A stretch of 64,000 nucleotides of DNA from Xylaria sp. FL1777 (taxonomy: Eukaryota; Ascomycota; Sordariomycetes; Xylariales; Xylariaceae): assembly GCA_022578965.1 (NCBI GenBank), contig MU400516.1, positions 434,001 to 498,000 of the forward strand, given 5' to 3'. A program made the translations under genes and the position numbers. The notes beneath the pieces were generated by a model that searched no databases, was not told the origin of the DNA, and was given only the letters and a program-made list of their open reading frames with translations. The first letter of the stretch is position 1. Each line of letters opens with the position of its first letter. This document shows positions 1-11,289 of the stretch, one piece after another.

Positions 1-2640
1 AGCCAAGGAGTGGGTTTGTAACCCCCCACCCTCCGTGGAATCACTACAAGTCTTACCGGAAGAATCGACTCAAACAGACGTACGATACACGCTTTAAGAG
101 CCTGTACTATAAATTAATAGGTCGTCGAAATATTCAGACTTCTGCTAGCATTACATGAACTTATGTAGTTACACTGTTGGCATAGAAGTTCTAGCCCTTG
201 AGACACAGCATGTATGTAATACACGACCAACCGCAACCTATCCAAAAGAGCTCTTTGAAATTAGCCCCGGCAAATATTGGCTGTTTTATCTGACACGAGT
301 GGGAATGGCAAATGCATGCAAGATCCTTTTCCCTAGCACATATTTTGCGGGCCAAGGGGACTAGTTAGTAAAATAATCTGCTGCATGCATGAACATATGC
401 CGAGATCCCCTTTCCTAACTAGACTGTCTGGGCTTCCTTCAACATTGAAGACACGAGAGCATACACTACATCCGTAGAAGAACACTACGTCGGTCATGCC
501 TCCCATATAGTTTAATTACTCCATATTCGACAAGGCTGACTGCCAATGTACCTTTTCTCTGGCTTTTAACATCTTTGCATCCTTGTCGGCTAACATAAGC
601 CCGGAAGATGACAAAACTAGGTTACCTTTAGCTAGTAGTCCCTTATCTCTTGCTAGGTAAATAGCTTCCCTACAACCATTGTTAACTAGGTATCCCTCAA
701 CAATCTGTAACAACACCAGTTCATTTTAAGCTATATGGAGGCTCGGTCGATGTAGTGTTTGTTTCATAAGTAGCCTACATTATATCTAGCCGTGTCTATC
801 TACGTAGGTGGGCTAGGACAGGAGGACTAGACTCGGTTCAGCCTATTTCCTCTCGAACATTGTACAGTAATAGGTACTGTACGCTGGGGACATGGTAAAC
901 AACAAAAGGCATAGCAGAAAGGCACGTATTCCTCACTAGCCTAAATTAATTACATGGAGAAAGGACGAAGAGCTATCCAGGACCCTGCCAGTTTAGTCAG
1001 TCCCATCCAAGAGGATTAGTAGTTAAAAGCACAGCCTATCTTTGAGACTGCTATAGGTACAGAATACGAGATGTAAATTGATAAGCAAGCACACAATCGG
1101 TGAGGAAAACATGTGGTTCGGTCCAGAATCAATAGACCTTACTGTTCGGGAATGGACCAAAGGGATTGATTACCAGAAACGACAACACACATTGTATAGT
1201 GGGTGTTCGAGTGGACTCGTACCATCCTGAATAGTCATATGCAGTGGAGTATTTTGAACTGACTTGGAGCTTCGAATATAGCACCCGAATAGTAATCACT
1301 TTGTTTGACAACCATTAAAGCTTGAGGCTGATGATTTATAGATGCCACAAATCAGTCGTTACCCAAGCCTATAAAGTGCCCAATGAGAGACAAATGTGAA
1401 ATTGCAGCTAATAACAACTTCTAGTTTGTGGCTATTTTATATTGGTTTATCATATGACTGCATCTAGAACACGAGGAATGGTTTTACCTCATTGGCGGTG
1501 ATAAGTATAGTTTAGGTTCTTGACGCAATAACGTACATGCACAATACATATGGCCTGACAACAACACGAAATGTAACCCAGTACATAGACTAAGCCCACC
1601 TTACGAGTAGCCACTCATTCTCTTTTTCGATATAGCTATGCAGTAAGAGTAGGTGGATGCCTAAGATGGACTACAACTTGAGAGAAATAATTAAGTAAAG
1701 GCCGTTAGCTAACACAATTACACCAATCTATGAAAATGCGTCTTCCACATGATAGATAGCCACAGGAAGAGCTTCCGCCAAAATATGGATGATGTTAGAT
1801 TACCGAATAGTTGGTTTTGGCGTTGTCTTCAAATTCCAAGCCAGGTCGGTCAATATAAAAGTCGTTAGCCACCAATCGACCTCATCTGTTACATCCTGAA
1901 CTATCTCTCCAGGAAGGAATAGTAAATTGGTGTCGCCTCCACAAGTCTTATAGGAAAGAATAAGGGGAGGAAGAGAACGCTCTAGCCATGAAATCATCTA
2001 ACACACAATAAAGAAAGCAATTAGGATATCTATTAAAAAATAAATAGGAAACGTAGTGACCTATACATTCACTCGTCTCTAGCCTATAAAAATACGGATG
2101 GCATCGAACATTTCCGTCTCCCTAGGTGTGCATCTCGAACTTGATAAGCAAATTGTAGATTAGATACGAACAGTTTTCCCTCACAGCTCAATGTGTACTA
2201 CCATAGACTATGAGTTGGTATCTATTGTAATTGCCACACTGAGTATTAACGGCGTTGTTCTTACACCGTCAGATACATATGATACGGTAATAAGATGTCC
2301 TAGTAGTACCACAACAACCGCAAGCTATTATTATGCCAATGACAGGACAAAGGAAAATGCTATAGAGTTGAACAATCTCAAAAATTGGTCATGCAGCCCG
2401 CAACTCCGAGGACGTGTGTAAAAACCGATAATATCACACACATGTACTAATAAGTAGCATGGTGGTGTCTCTAAAGCACACAAGGCAAGGAAGCAGTAAG
2501 CCAACGCAGTGACACTATGGAATTCTCCGTGTTATTATTGAGGGCGAATATAACTATTACTGTACAACACTAACCAGTCCACTCCATGACGCCATGTCCC
2601 CTTTGTTAAGGCCCCAAAAACCAGAGATAATAGGTTCATT
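1..2640. other. A+T-rich gene-free stretch
   Basis: No reading frame here resembles a known family, and none exceeds about 76 codons. The sequence is visibly richer in A+T and in TA steps than the gene region that follows. It may be a decayed repeat or simply spacer. I see no terminal repeats or transposase motif that would define an element. Confidence 0.5.
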
Positions 2641-5600
2641 CTATAACACAATCACTAGTTCCGGTCTGTCAATACCTTCCTCGTTGAGGTTCGGATAGTA
2701 GGGAACCAGGGCGTCGGCCTGATATACGTAAGCATCATTGTAAAGCCGCCAGTATGGCTGTCTGACTTTGCGAGCCGGATGGAAGAGGCCGGCCCAGACA
2801 TAGTTCATGACGAGGCCAGGGCCAACGGCTACGCGGATGGCCTCGATTGCTTCCACAATGCGGTCAATGACGTGTGGGCTTGTCTCGAAGATATTGGGGA
2901 AGATCACGTTGAGAAGATGTACCATGGCATCTTCACATCCTAAGCCGACAACACCCAGCGCAATATGCTTGACTACGGACGCGGCTGTTTGCCGATGTAC
3001 CTGGTCTCGGTCGATCAAGGCATCCTCAAGTAAAGGCGTGACGGCGTAGACGTAGTCCTTGGCCATTTCCCCGATATACTCAAAAAGGAAAGAGAGGGAC
3101 TTGAGTACACCGTTTTGTACATTCAGTTCAGGCACCCTATATTCGTTCATAAGAGCTGGGAGGACAGTGAAAGGAGCACAAGTCTCAGCAACAATGCCGA
3201 TAGCAACAGCTGTGCATACACGTGACTGTCTTTCTTGAACACGAAGATTGTTGAGCAGAGTCGCCAATACATCCTGAGGCCCAATTGCTTTGGCGATGAA
3301 GCCGAACGTGTTGTTGGCAGCTCGTCGGATACCTTTTTTGTGGGCCTTGAGCATGTCCAGAAGTTCGAAGCAGATTCGCATCCATTCTCTAGCGTTAACG
3401 CTCTCAGGACCACGATCAGCAATACGGCCGACTAGGTCAATGGTGTTCTCTTGCACTTTTTCGTGGCGATTACGGAGAATTGGGGTGAGACGGGGGAGTA
3501 GATCCTTGATAGGGGGCTGCATTTGACTGATACCGACAACCGTAACAATCGCACGAAGCGCCGAGAGAATGGAGCCCAAAACTTCTGGATACTCTTCACC
3601 TAGATATTCGTACAGCACAACACCTAGTTTGCCCATCAAGGCATCCTCGCCGCATTGTTTCATGACCATGGCAATGCGGCTGATGAGGTCTGCAGCTTGT
3701 TGGCGAATAGTTGCCGATTTGTTATTTAGGCGCCAGAGAATAGTAGACACTATTTGCGGTATGTAAGGTTTGCATCGTGTGCCCAATGCATTTACGACAG
3801 TTCCGAATCCGTTCAGCATGATGACGTCTTCAACACTTTGTTCCTGGAAGGAGTGAAGGATACCGTCAATGAGTCGTTCTTCAAGCCGCTCGCCAATGTC
3901 GGCAGCGCCGAGACTGGCAACGACCTTCTCGACCGTCTCAACTGTCATTTTGCGATAGGCTTCACTCTCGTCTTTAAGATTTCCTACTATGCGTTCGAGT
4001 ATTTCGCTGACACCAACCTTCTGACCAATATCAACGGTGGTTTCAACGACTTGTCGATAGTTCCGTTTGTCGAGAGCCATCCTGCGAACCCAGAAACTCT
4101 TGAAGAACTCATCAAGTACGTGTTCCTTTAGGTAGCCAGCTGTCACACCTTCGGTGCCCGCACACTGAGAGACTACTTTTAGAACCACTTTTTTCATTTC
4201 CTCATCGGGCGACGAGAATTCTCGAAGTAAAATATCCATGACTTGGGAAGTGTAATAATTGGCGTACTCCTCGTCCATGAGTGGAATGATGTAGCCAACG
4301 GCCTTCAAGAATCCTGCAAGACCCTTACCACGTTGCTTCCGAGCGCCTGTCCAAAGAGGATTGAGGATATCGTCGAAACTTTCAATACCGTATGGGTTAG
4401 AAGCCTCGGCCAAGGCAGCTATGGCTAAACTAGTGACGGTTCGCACTTTTGTTTGCTCGTCGTTTAGGTTAGGCCCTATACAGTCCACGAGGCCTTTCAG
4501 ATGAGGTAGAACTGCACAGCCCATCAAAATTGGGATTTGCTGCACAATTTTAACACCAGTATGCCGAGCCTGCCAGGATTTCTTGCTGCGGCACACGGCA
4601 CGTAGGAAGGGAAGAAGAGCTGGTATGCCGAGAGCGGAAGCAACAACAGCGAATGCCCTCGCCGTCGTGTTTCGCACATACTCGTCAACATGGTCGATAT
4701 CTGGTCTCATCACGCTAATCATAGTAGCTAGACCGGCTGCCTTGCTTAGATTAGAGATGATCTCGCGACCTTCGACTCGGGCATAATAATCCTGGTCAAT
4801 GAGTAGCGGTTCGATGACAACTAAAATTTTATGAACGTAGGGGCGAACTAGGTCATCCAGTTTCCAAAGAATTCGATCGATAACTTTGACGAGTAGATGG
4901 CGCTCTTGATCCTCTAATGTCTTTTCCATAAGAAGGGGTAATATCTGATTAAACAGAGGGCCAGCACCAAATTGCCTTGCATTGTCTGTGAGTTGTCTGA
5001 GTGCAGTCTTTCGCATAGGGGGTGTTCCGTTCTTGATCTTAAGGAGGAGTCTCATGATCTTACGTTCCTTTAATTCATCCACGCTCAGGCTGTTCTCATC
5101 TGAACCATCTGCAAGCTTGCCAAAGTACGCCATATCTTCCTGTTTGAAGAACTGTAGCTCTCCCACTCCCGGAATTTCTTTAGGCATCTGGCTTCCGCTT
5201 AACCTGTTGCTCTCAGGGTCTTGCATCATGAAGCCACCATAATTTGCAGGCAGGGGAGTTGCAGAAACCCTGTGCAATGGTGCATGGCCAGTCGGATAAT
5301 TGGGTGGGGGCTGAGAAATTGTAAACCCTTGTGCCTCACCGGGGAGCAGCGTGTCGAGGTCATCATCGCTGAGAATGCCGCTTGGGCCGGATATGTCCGT
5401 CCCAAATGACGGCACTGCACCGGCACTAATCTGAGAAGTATGCATCGGGGTAACAAGACCGCTACTCCCAATGGGTGTCGCGGACGGCGCTTGGTCCCAC
5501 CGTGAGCGTTTCTTGGGAGCTTCGGCCCCGCCAGGAGGATGCAACGCTGGCGCCTGGTCCCATCGCGAACGTTTACCCTTCGATTCGGCTTCCGCGGCAG

Positions 5601-6306
5601 CAGGGGAGGACTCATCGACGGCTATTGAAGAGACATCCCATCTCTTCTTTCGCTTCCGACCAGCCGCTACAGCTTCAGTCGACCCAGCATCGGCGTTTTC
5701 TTTGTCACCGTCGCGTAGAGTCGCCTGATGCTCCTCATCGGCTGTCTGTCCTTCCTTTTGCTTGGCTTGAATAGCACGCTTCACTCTTTCTTCTTCTCGT
5801 TCGAGTTCCCGAAGCTCCATCACATCACGGTAGGTGCGACCTTCTTCAGCTGCGCCGGCCTGACGGTTCGCGGCAAAGGCATCGGCGCGAGTCGGAGTGA
5901 GGACGCGATCAAAGCGGCGCTTTTGGTAATCAGTTTCGCGATCCACGATTCTTGTACTGTTCTCACCGCGGCCTGCAAAAGGATCGTCTTCCTCTACCCC
6001 GTTTCCGTGGGCAAACTCGTCGATTTGGGCACGGGTGGCCGTGTACTGGCCAACTAAGCGGCGGGAGCTATCAGCATCTTCCATTTCCTCGTCTTCTCCG
6101 TCGCCCGTGGGAATAGACGTGAGATAGCCGGCATATTTGTCGCCTCCATTTCGATCGTACAGGTCAGTGTCGAAAGACTCGGTCAGCTTCGCCTTGCTCA
6201 GATTTTCGGACCGCTGGCCCGAGGGTCGCGCTCCCTTTTTCGCGGCGGCAGCAGCGTTGCGCTCAGCCTGAAGTTTTCGAACAGTCTCGAAGTCAGCGTC
6301 CGACAT
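2641..6306 (-). CDS. HSH155: Splicing factor 3B subunit 1 (SF3B1/Hsh155)
   Basis: This is the scaffold of the SF3b part of the U2 snRNP, which clamps the branch-site helix during spliceosome assembly in the nucleus. It is one uninterrupted frame of 1221 residues, close to the usual fungal length. Residues 1-430 are charged and low in complexity, with three basic R-W-D motifs near 222, 249 and 270, the UHM-ligand type that binds U2AF-like proteins. From about 440 to the end is the HEAT-repeat array, nearly collinear with the human protein. Stretches such as [19 protein letters not shown] and [17 protein letters not shown] are recognisable. The counterparts of human H662, K666 and K700 are present near 581, 585 and 619. 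The start was chosen because the [19 protein letters not shown] opening fits fungal homologues. The absence of introns in so long a gene is notable beside its intron-rich neighbours. Its partner SF3B6 lies at the other end of this window. Confidence 0.97.
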   Translation of the reverse strand: MSDADFETVRKLQAERNAAAAAKKGARPSGQRSENLSKAKLTESFDTDLYDRNGGDKYAGYLTSIPTGDGEDEEMEDADSSRRLVGQYTATRAQIDEFAHGNGVEEDDPFAGRGENSTRIVDRETDYQKRRFDRVLTPTRADAFAANRQAGAAEEGRTYRDVMELRELEREEERVKRAIQAKQKEGQTADEEHQATLRDGDKENADAGSTEAVAAGRKRKKRWDVSSIAVDESSPAAAEAESKGKRSRWDQAPALHPPGGAEAPKKRSRWDQAPSATPIGSSGLVTPMHTSQISAGAVPSFGTDISGPSGILSDDDLDTLLPGEAQGFTISQPPPNYPTGHAPLHRVSATPLPANYGGFMMQDPESNRLSGSQMPKEIPGVGELQFFKQEDMAYFGKLADGSDENSLSVDELKERKIMRLLLKIKNGTPPMRKTALRQLTDNARQFGAGPLFNQILPLLMEKTLEDQERHLLVKVIDRILWKLDDLVRPYVHKILVVIEPLLIDQDYYARVEGREIISNLSKAAGLATMISVMRPDIDHVDEYVRNTTARAFAVVASALGIPALLPFLRAVCRSKKSWQARHTGVKIVQQIPILMGCAVLPHLKGLVDCIGPNLNDEQTKVRTVTSLAIAALAEASNPYGIESFDDILNPLWTGARKQRGKGLAGFLKAVGYIIPLMDEEYANYYTSQVMDILLREFSSPDEEMKKVVLKVVSQCAGTEGVTAGYLKEHVLDEFFKSFWVRRMALDKRNYRQVVETTVDIGQKVGVSEILERIVGNLKDESEAYRKMTVETVEKVVASLGAADIGERLEERLIDGILHSFQEQSVEDVIMLNGFGTVVNALGTRCKPYIPQIVSTILWRLNNKSATIRQQAADLISRIAMVMKQCGEDALMGKLGVVLYEYLGEEYPEVLGSILSALRAIVTVVGISQMQPPIKDLLPRLTPILRNRHEKVQENTIDLVGRIADRGPESVNAREWMRICFELLDMLKAHKKGIRRAANNTFGFIAKAIGPQDVLATLLNNLRVQERQSRVCTAVAIGIVAETCAPFTVLPALMNEYRVPELNVQNGVLKSLSFLFEYIGEMAKDYVYAVTPLLEDALIDRDQVHRQTAASVVKHIALGVVGLGCEDAMVHLLNVIFPNIFETSPHVIDRIVEAIEAIRVAVGPGLVMNYVWAGLFHPARKVRQPYWRLYNDAYVYQADALVPYYPNLNEEGIDRPELVIVL

Positions 6307-7525
6307 GACGGGCTACTGTTATGGTCCCAGAGGTGACCATGTCTTGGAGGCGGGGAGTATGAGATAAACGTCGGTTGATCAAGTCGAAAGTTAATGATGC
6401 GACAGAGATTGAAGGTAGATAGGTTGGCTGCGTGAAGTGGATGAAGCGACTGGGATAAGTTGGAAAATGAATGTTGATCAGCTAATCAGCGCGCAGGTTT
6501 CTTCTATTGTGGCGAATGTGTGTGGCTGGGACGTTCACCCTATGCAGGTAGCTGCCTAGACAGGGCTATGCCAAGGTAAACTAGGTAGTCTAGTCTAGTC
6601 TATATGTGGTAAGTACGGCCAATGCTTATATAAGCTAGGCAATTGTATGAGCTAGGTACTGTACGCAGTAGGAGGACAATGTTTCTGCATAACCGCGTGC
6701 GATCATTATGCTCATGGATTAAGATAAGTAGAATGCCCCGTCATAGCGGTTGGACATCCAATCACTTATCTCTCAATATGCACATCCGCATCTGGACCTG
6801 ATCACCCCATCCATGTTGGTAGAGGCAATGTTTAGCTCACTTACAATCAATAATGAAAAACGAGGACAAATCAAGCGACTCGGGCATGCATGGAAACATC
6901 ACATAAATATAATTTCAAATATGATTGGACAAGTTGTGCATTTGTAGTTCAACTATCTTATTTGACGGAAACCCACGAACCGCTGTGCGAGTCAGGTCAA
7001 CTGAGAAAACCGCATTCTCTCAGAAATGCCTCATTACATACATACACCACCTAGCCCTCCAAATGAGAAAACCGATCCTGGAGCTAATGATCCAGTCACG
7101 GGTTTCGCAAACTATCAGCTCCTCAAATACTCGTCGAGATCGAGTCTGCCGCGTCGGGGACGGGACGCGCGAGTGTAGTAAAATGTACAGGTGCCGGCGG
7201 TGAGGGCAGTTTTAATACAGTGTAAAGTCGAAAATAAACATGTAAACATTAGGGAAGCTGATTGGTATCGTAATCCGTCGTCAAGTATTCGGTTGCTGTC
7301 GTTTTCCCCTTCAACCAAGGTATATTAATAGCACCTGCAATCGACCGAAGTACGTGGGTATCTTTTGCTGAGTCTAACATCCTCCTTCTACTTTTCGGAA
7401 TGCTGTTTTGAAGGATATAATCCGGCGTTTATAGAAGACAGCATTTTGCATGTCGTCAAGCCATCATATCCAAGTAGGTTCCGTTGAACTGTCATCTGGT
7501 GTATTTAGGCGTGAGATAGCATCTC
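6307..7525. other. Intergenic: SF3B1 promoter and RAX2 3' region
   Basis: The part next to 6306 must hold the SF3B1 promoter and leader; the part near 7525 is the 3' side of RAX2. The middle (about 6560-7100) is A+T-rich with TAGG-type short repeats. I see no supportable gene. Confidence 0.5.
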
Positions 7526-10500
7526 TCACACCTGTGGTACTCCGGGTCTTCCGCGGCCCAATGAATCCAGAAGCTCATGAGGTGGTACGCGTTGCATGCC
7601 ACTACCACGATCAATCATTGATGTAGGAGCCGGCATGTACCCGTCACGCTTCTTACGGTATCTGTCGAGGGCGAGACCGGCAACCACAATGAGCAGCATT
7701 AAGACAAGGGAGATGGCCAGGCCAATGAGTACTATGAAACCAAGGGCCAAACCATGTTCTACGATCATAATTAGCAGGGGAGGATTTCAATATGAGGGTG
7801 TAGCTGCTTACTGGACGAGCTCTTGAAAAAGTTTTCCTTCTCAACGAAGATCTTGGATAGGGACCCAGAACCCATAGTCGTGTTCAAGCTCGATGTGAGT
7901 ATGTACGGTTGAAGAGTCGTGCCGTTGTAGATCGCTCCGGATGCCGTACCGAAACCGGGAATGGCAATTGACCCAGTGAGCAGCAGGGCCTGATCCTGGT
8001 CGATCAAGTCTGACTTGGCATGCTCCTTGGTCAGGGAGAACATTTGGAGGCTTGTGATGACGGTTTTCGGGTCTAGCGTAATGCTAGCAGACGCCCAACC
8101 TCCATCATACTTCATCAGATACATCGTCCCGTCAGGTCGAGTTCCAGCCGCCCAAACCTTGTCTCGCTCCTCGTCTGCTGCGGTTAAGGCATCTACTGGA
8201 CCAGGAAGATCCGAGGCACCATCGAATTGAGACCAGCGATTGTGAGAGACATCATAAGATGCTAAGAAGATATCGGTGTCGTTCATCCTTAGTTGCCCAC
8301 CTACGAAGAGCAGAGAACTACTTGACCAAAGCATTGTATTGACAGTTCCAGATAACTCAAACCCTGGGCGAGACCACTGATTCTTACCAGTATCAAGCAT
8401 GCAGACTCCCGGGCAAGGTAGAGAGCCAGCTGTGTCGAAAGAGCCGCCCACATAGAGGTCGGAAGAGTCAGGCCGAACGGCAACGGATGATACAACGACA
8501 TTGCTTCCAGCCAAGACAGGTGGTTGGGTATCTAGAGAACCGCTCGCAACATCGTAAGAGATAAGGCCGTTTACAGGAGAATCCTGTATGGTGCCGTTCA
8601 CGCGACCTCCCACAAATGCTGTGTCACCCTGAATTGCCAAAGCTAAGAAAATAGACTCCGGGGGTAGCTCCGTCCCAAGACCAGTGACAGAATCGGAATT
8701 TTTCCTATCAATGAACGCAAGGTTGTAGATTGTTGACCCATTGGTTGCTTTGGAAACAAAGTGTCCGGCAAGCACCGTGACATTCCTTCCATTGCTTGTG
8801 TCAAACAAGCCGGTTACAACGCCAGAAATCGAGTCTGTGTTGTTGACAGGTGATTCGCGTTTTAAGAGCTTGGTTGTCGAATTACCGGACAAAGTGGGAG
8901 CGTTAATCTTAATAGGGAAGCTTCCCAGCAGACCGTTAGTTGACGCCACGCCATAAGCTCTAAGGGACTGCGAAGAGATGGACCCAGCGTAGAGCTCAGC
9001 ACTATCAGGTGCATTGAGCAATGAGGCGGCTAATTGTCCATCTAGGAATGGAACCGGCATATCTATATTTTGAAGCCAGTTACTCTGAGATTTCACCCAA
9101 ACCGCAAAACCAGTCGCATTGACGGCGTCGTTAGATCCAAAAGGAAGTATTTGTAAGAAATCGCCCGTTAAGACAATGGCTTCTTCAGTGGCGTTACCTG
9201 TTAGATTCAATGTCATTGGGACAATGTTCACAACAGGCCCATTAACACCGGCGCCGAGAGCCGTCCATTGGTTCTGCTGTTCATTGTACAAAGCCACGTT
9301 GGATAGTCCAGTCGCTCCTCCTTTCTGAGTGTCGTCGAAGGAGCCACCAACAAAAAGTTGTCCATTGCTGTTGTACATAGTAACGACTGCTCCATTAAGA
9401 CCCCCATCGAGAGGTCTGGTCTGCCCCTCATTATCAAGGCCAACGACATTATTAATAGTTGACGATGTGAAGTTGCCACCAATATAAGTACGGTTGTCAG
9501 TAGCCACAAGCGACAGAACCGCAGATTGGGAATCGAACGTCGAGCCAAGCTTGTTAAATGCTGAGCTGTCAAAGTCAGATGTATCTACAGTGGCCTTAGT
9601 CGGGTCGTATTCAAACAGTCCATTGAGACCACCAGTACTATTCATCCGCTCGACACCAATTCTCTGGGCCACCATGACCATATCATCGGAAGAAAGCGAT
9701 TGCCCTGCTACCGGGGATAGCGTAATGCTCGGGCGAAAAGAACTAGAAGCAACGTCGACGTTGCCAAAATAGATTTGATCATATTTGTCGAATTCATTCG
9801 ATTGGTAAATAGACCGACCGTCGTTCAAATGCTGATTTCCGCTGGTAGTATTCAAAGTACCAAATACGTTCACTTGGCCACGTCTCTCACAGGTACCATC
9901 TTGACGACACCCTGGCGTGTACATCTTGATGATATAATCACCAGATTCTCTGATGTCGGGGTAAAAAACGACAGAGGCGGCATCAGAAGTGATTGGTGGG
10001 GACAATACGGCGGATAGATACTCAGAATTGCTTTGCCCTGCAGGCGTTACAGTCCAGGGTCCAGTTGTTGTAGAATTGGAAGGGGTACTGGAATTAGCAC
10101 AGGGTGGTTCGTTGAATGAGTTGATGGCGTATGAAAAAATGTCGTCCTGATACAATTCAATGCTGTCCAGACCACCGCCCTGGCCATACCATTCCGAAAT
10201 ATCGAGTCTGAACGCGTTCATGCCGATATTGTTGACAAAATGGAAGTCCTGGAATTCAACACTGCTGTCGTTGCTGAGAGGGCATCGATTGGTGCAGCTC
10301 ATGTTCCTTCCACTTGCAGGATCGATGTAGGTAAAGTTCATGATCCCGTTGTTTGGCTGCGCCGTGAACGACCAGGTACGAGTTCCTCGGCCATCTTGGT
10401 GTGTGTTTCTGAGCCGAAGTTTGGTAGGTTCAAACCCGAAGTCGAATGAAGCTGCCCAATTGCCTGGGACGTTATCTTCTAGAAGCCAAGTCTTACCTTG

Positions 10501-11289
10501 GCCATCAGTCCCTTCCGTGTTGCAAATGACATTCTTGGGGTCACTGAAACCCGACGTCGCAGTTCCTTGATATGTAGTCAGTCTCGCAGAGTTGAGGTTG
10601 ATAGTCTGCGCATCCGGTGTACTTGGTGCGCTGGTGTTGCCGAGACCGGTAAAGCTACCTCCAAAAATGATATGTCCATTGGAGGCTTTCGCGATAGAGG
10701 TGACGGGTCCATTAAAGCCCGCAAAGGGCAAACTTGACCAGTTAGAGGAAGCAAGCCACCGTATCGCATTCAATGAATCTTCTGCCCGGAAACTGCCACC
10801 AACGTAAACCACGCCAGCGTTATCGTCACATAGTAAGCTGCTGACTTGGCCCGAAAGTCCGGGTAACGCGGTGATCTCAGAAGTCGTCGGGTTAAATGCA
10901 GCTACACCAATGGATTCCTTGCCACCAACACTCGTGAAATTGCCTCCTAGAATAACACTGCCTTGGAATACGCACATATCTTTGATCGATGCATCGGCAC
11001 TGAGAAGGTCAATAAAGACACCATTAGGCAGACGTGTCATAAGCTGTTCTGATCCATTAGAACTGAACGGCTGCTCAGTCTGCCCCTCAAACTCGTAGAA
11101 TGAAATGCCGTCAAAGTCGCCTGCAAATCCCACTTGCCCAAGGTCACTGATATCGAAATTCGGATTCGGGATAGGATTGAATGTGAGAGCTCGAGATAAT
11201 GTCGCAAACGAAGTCATTGCTAGGAACCACGGTGAAGTGAGCCGGGGACGGCTGCGCGCAGCAGGCCGGCATGGTGAATGTGTTCTCAT
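7526..11289 (-). CDS. RAX2: Rax2-type cortical polarity marker protein
   Basis: Rax2 is a large plasma-membrane protein that marks growth sites. It works with Rax1 in bud-site choice in yeast and in polar growth of hyphae. I read two exons, 11289-7812 and 7758-7526, joined across a 53-nt intron (7759-7811) with GTAAGC donor, GCTAAT branch motif and TAG acceptor. The product is about 1236 residues, the normal size. An N-terminal hydrophobic stretch (about residues 19-36) acts as signal peptide or anchor. The long ectodomain carries repeated beta-propeller/Kelch-like units of the form VYVGGSF, IFGGSF and LFVGGS and many N-x-S/T sites. The second exon supplies the only strong transmembrane helix (about 1163-1190) and a basic cytoplasmic tail beginning DRYRKKRDGY. 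The downstream boundary is firm because both exon 2 and the family tail end with similar P-rich motifs. The unusual point is that the single intron separates ectodomain from anchor. Confidence 0.95.
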
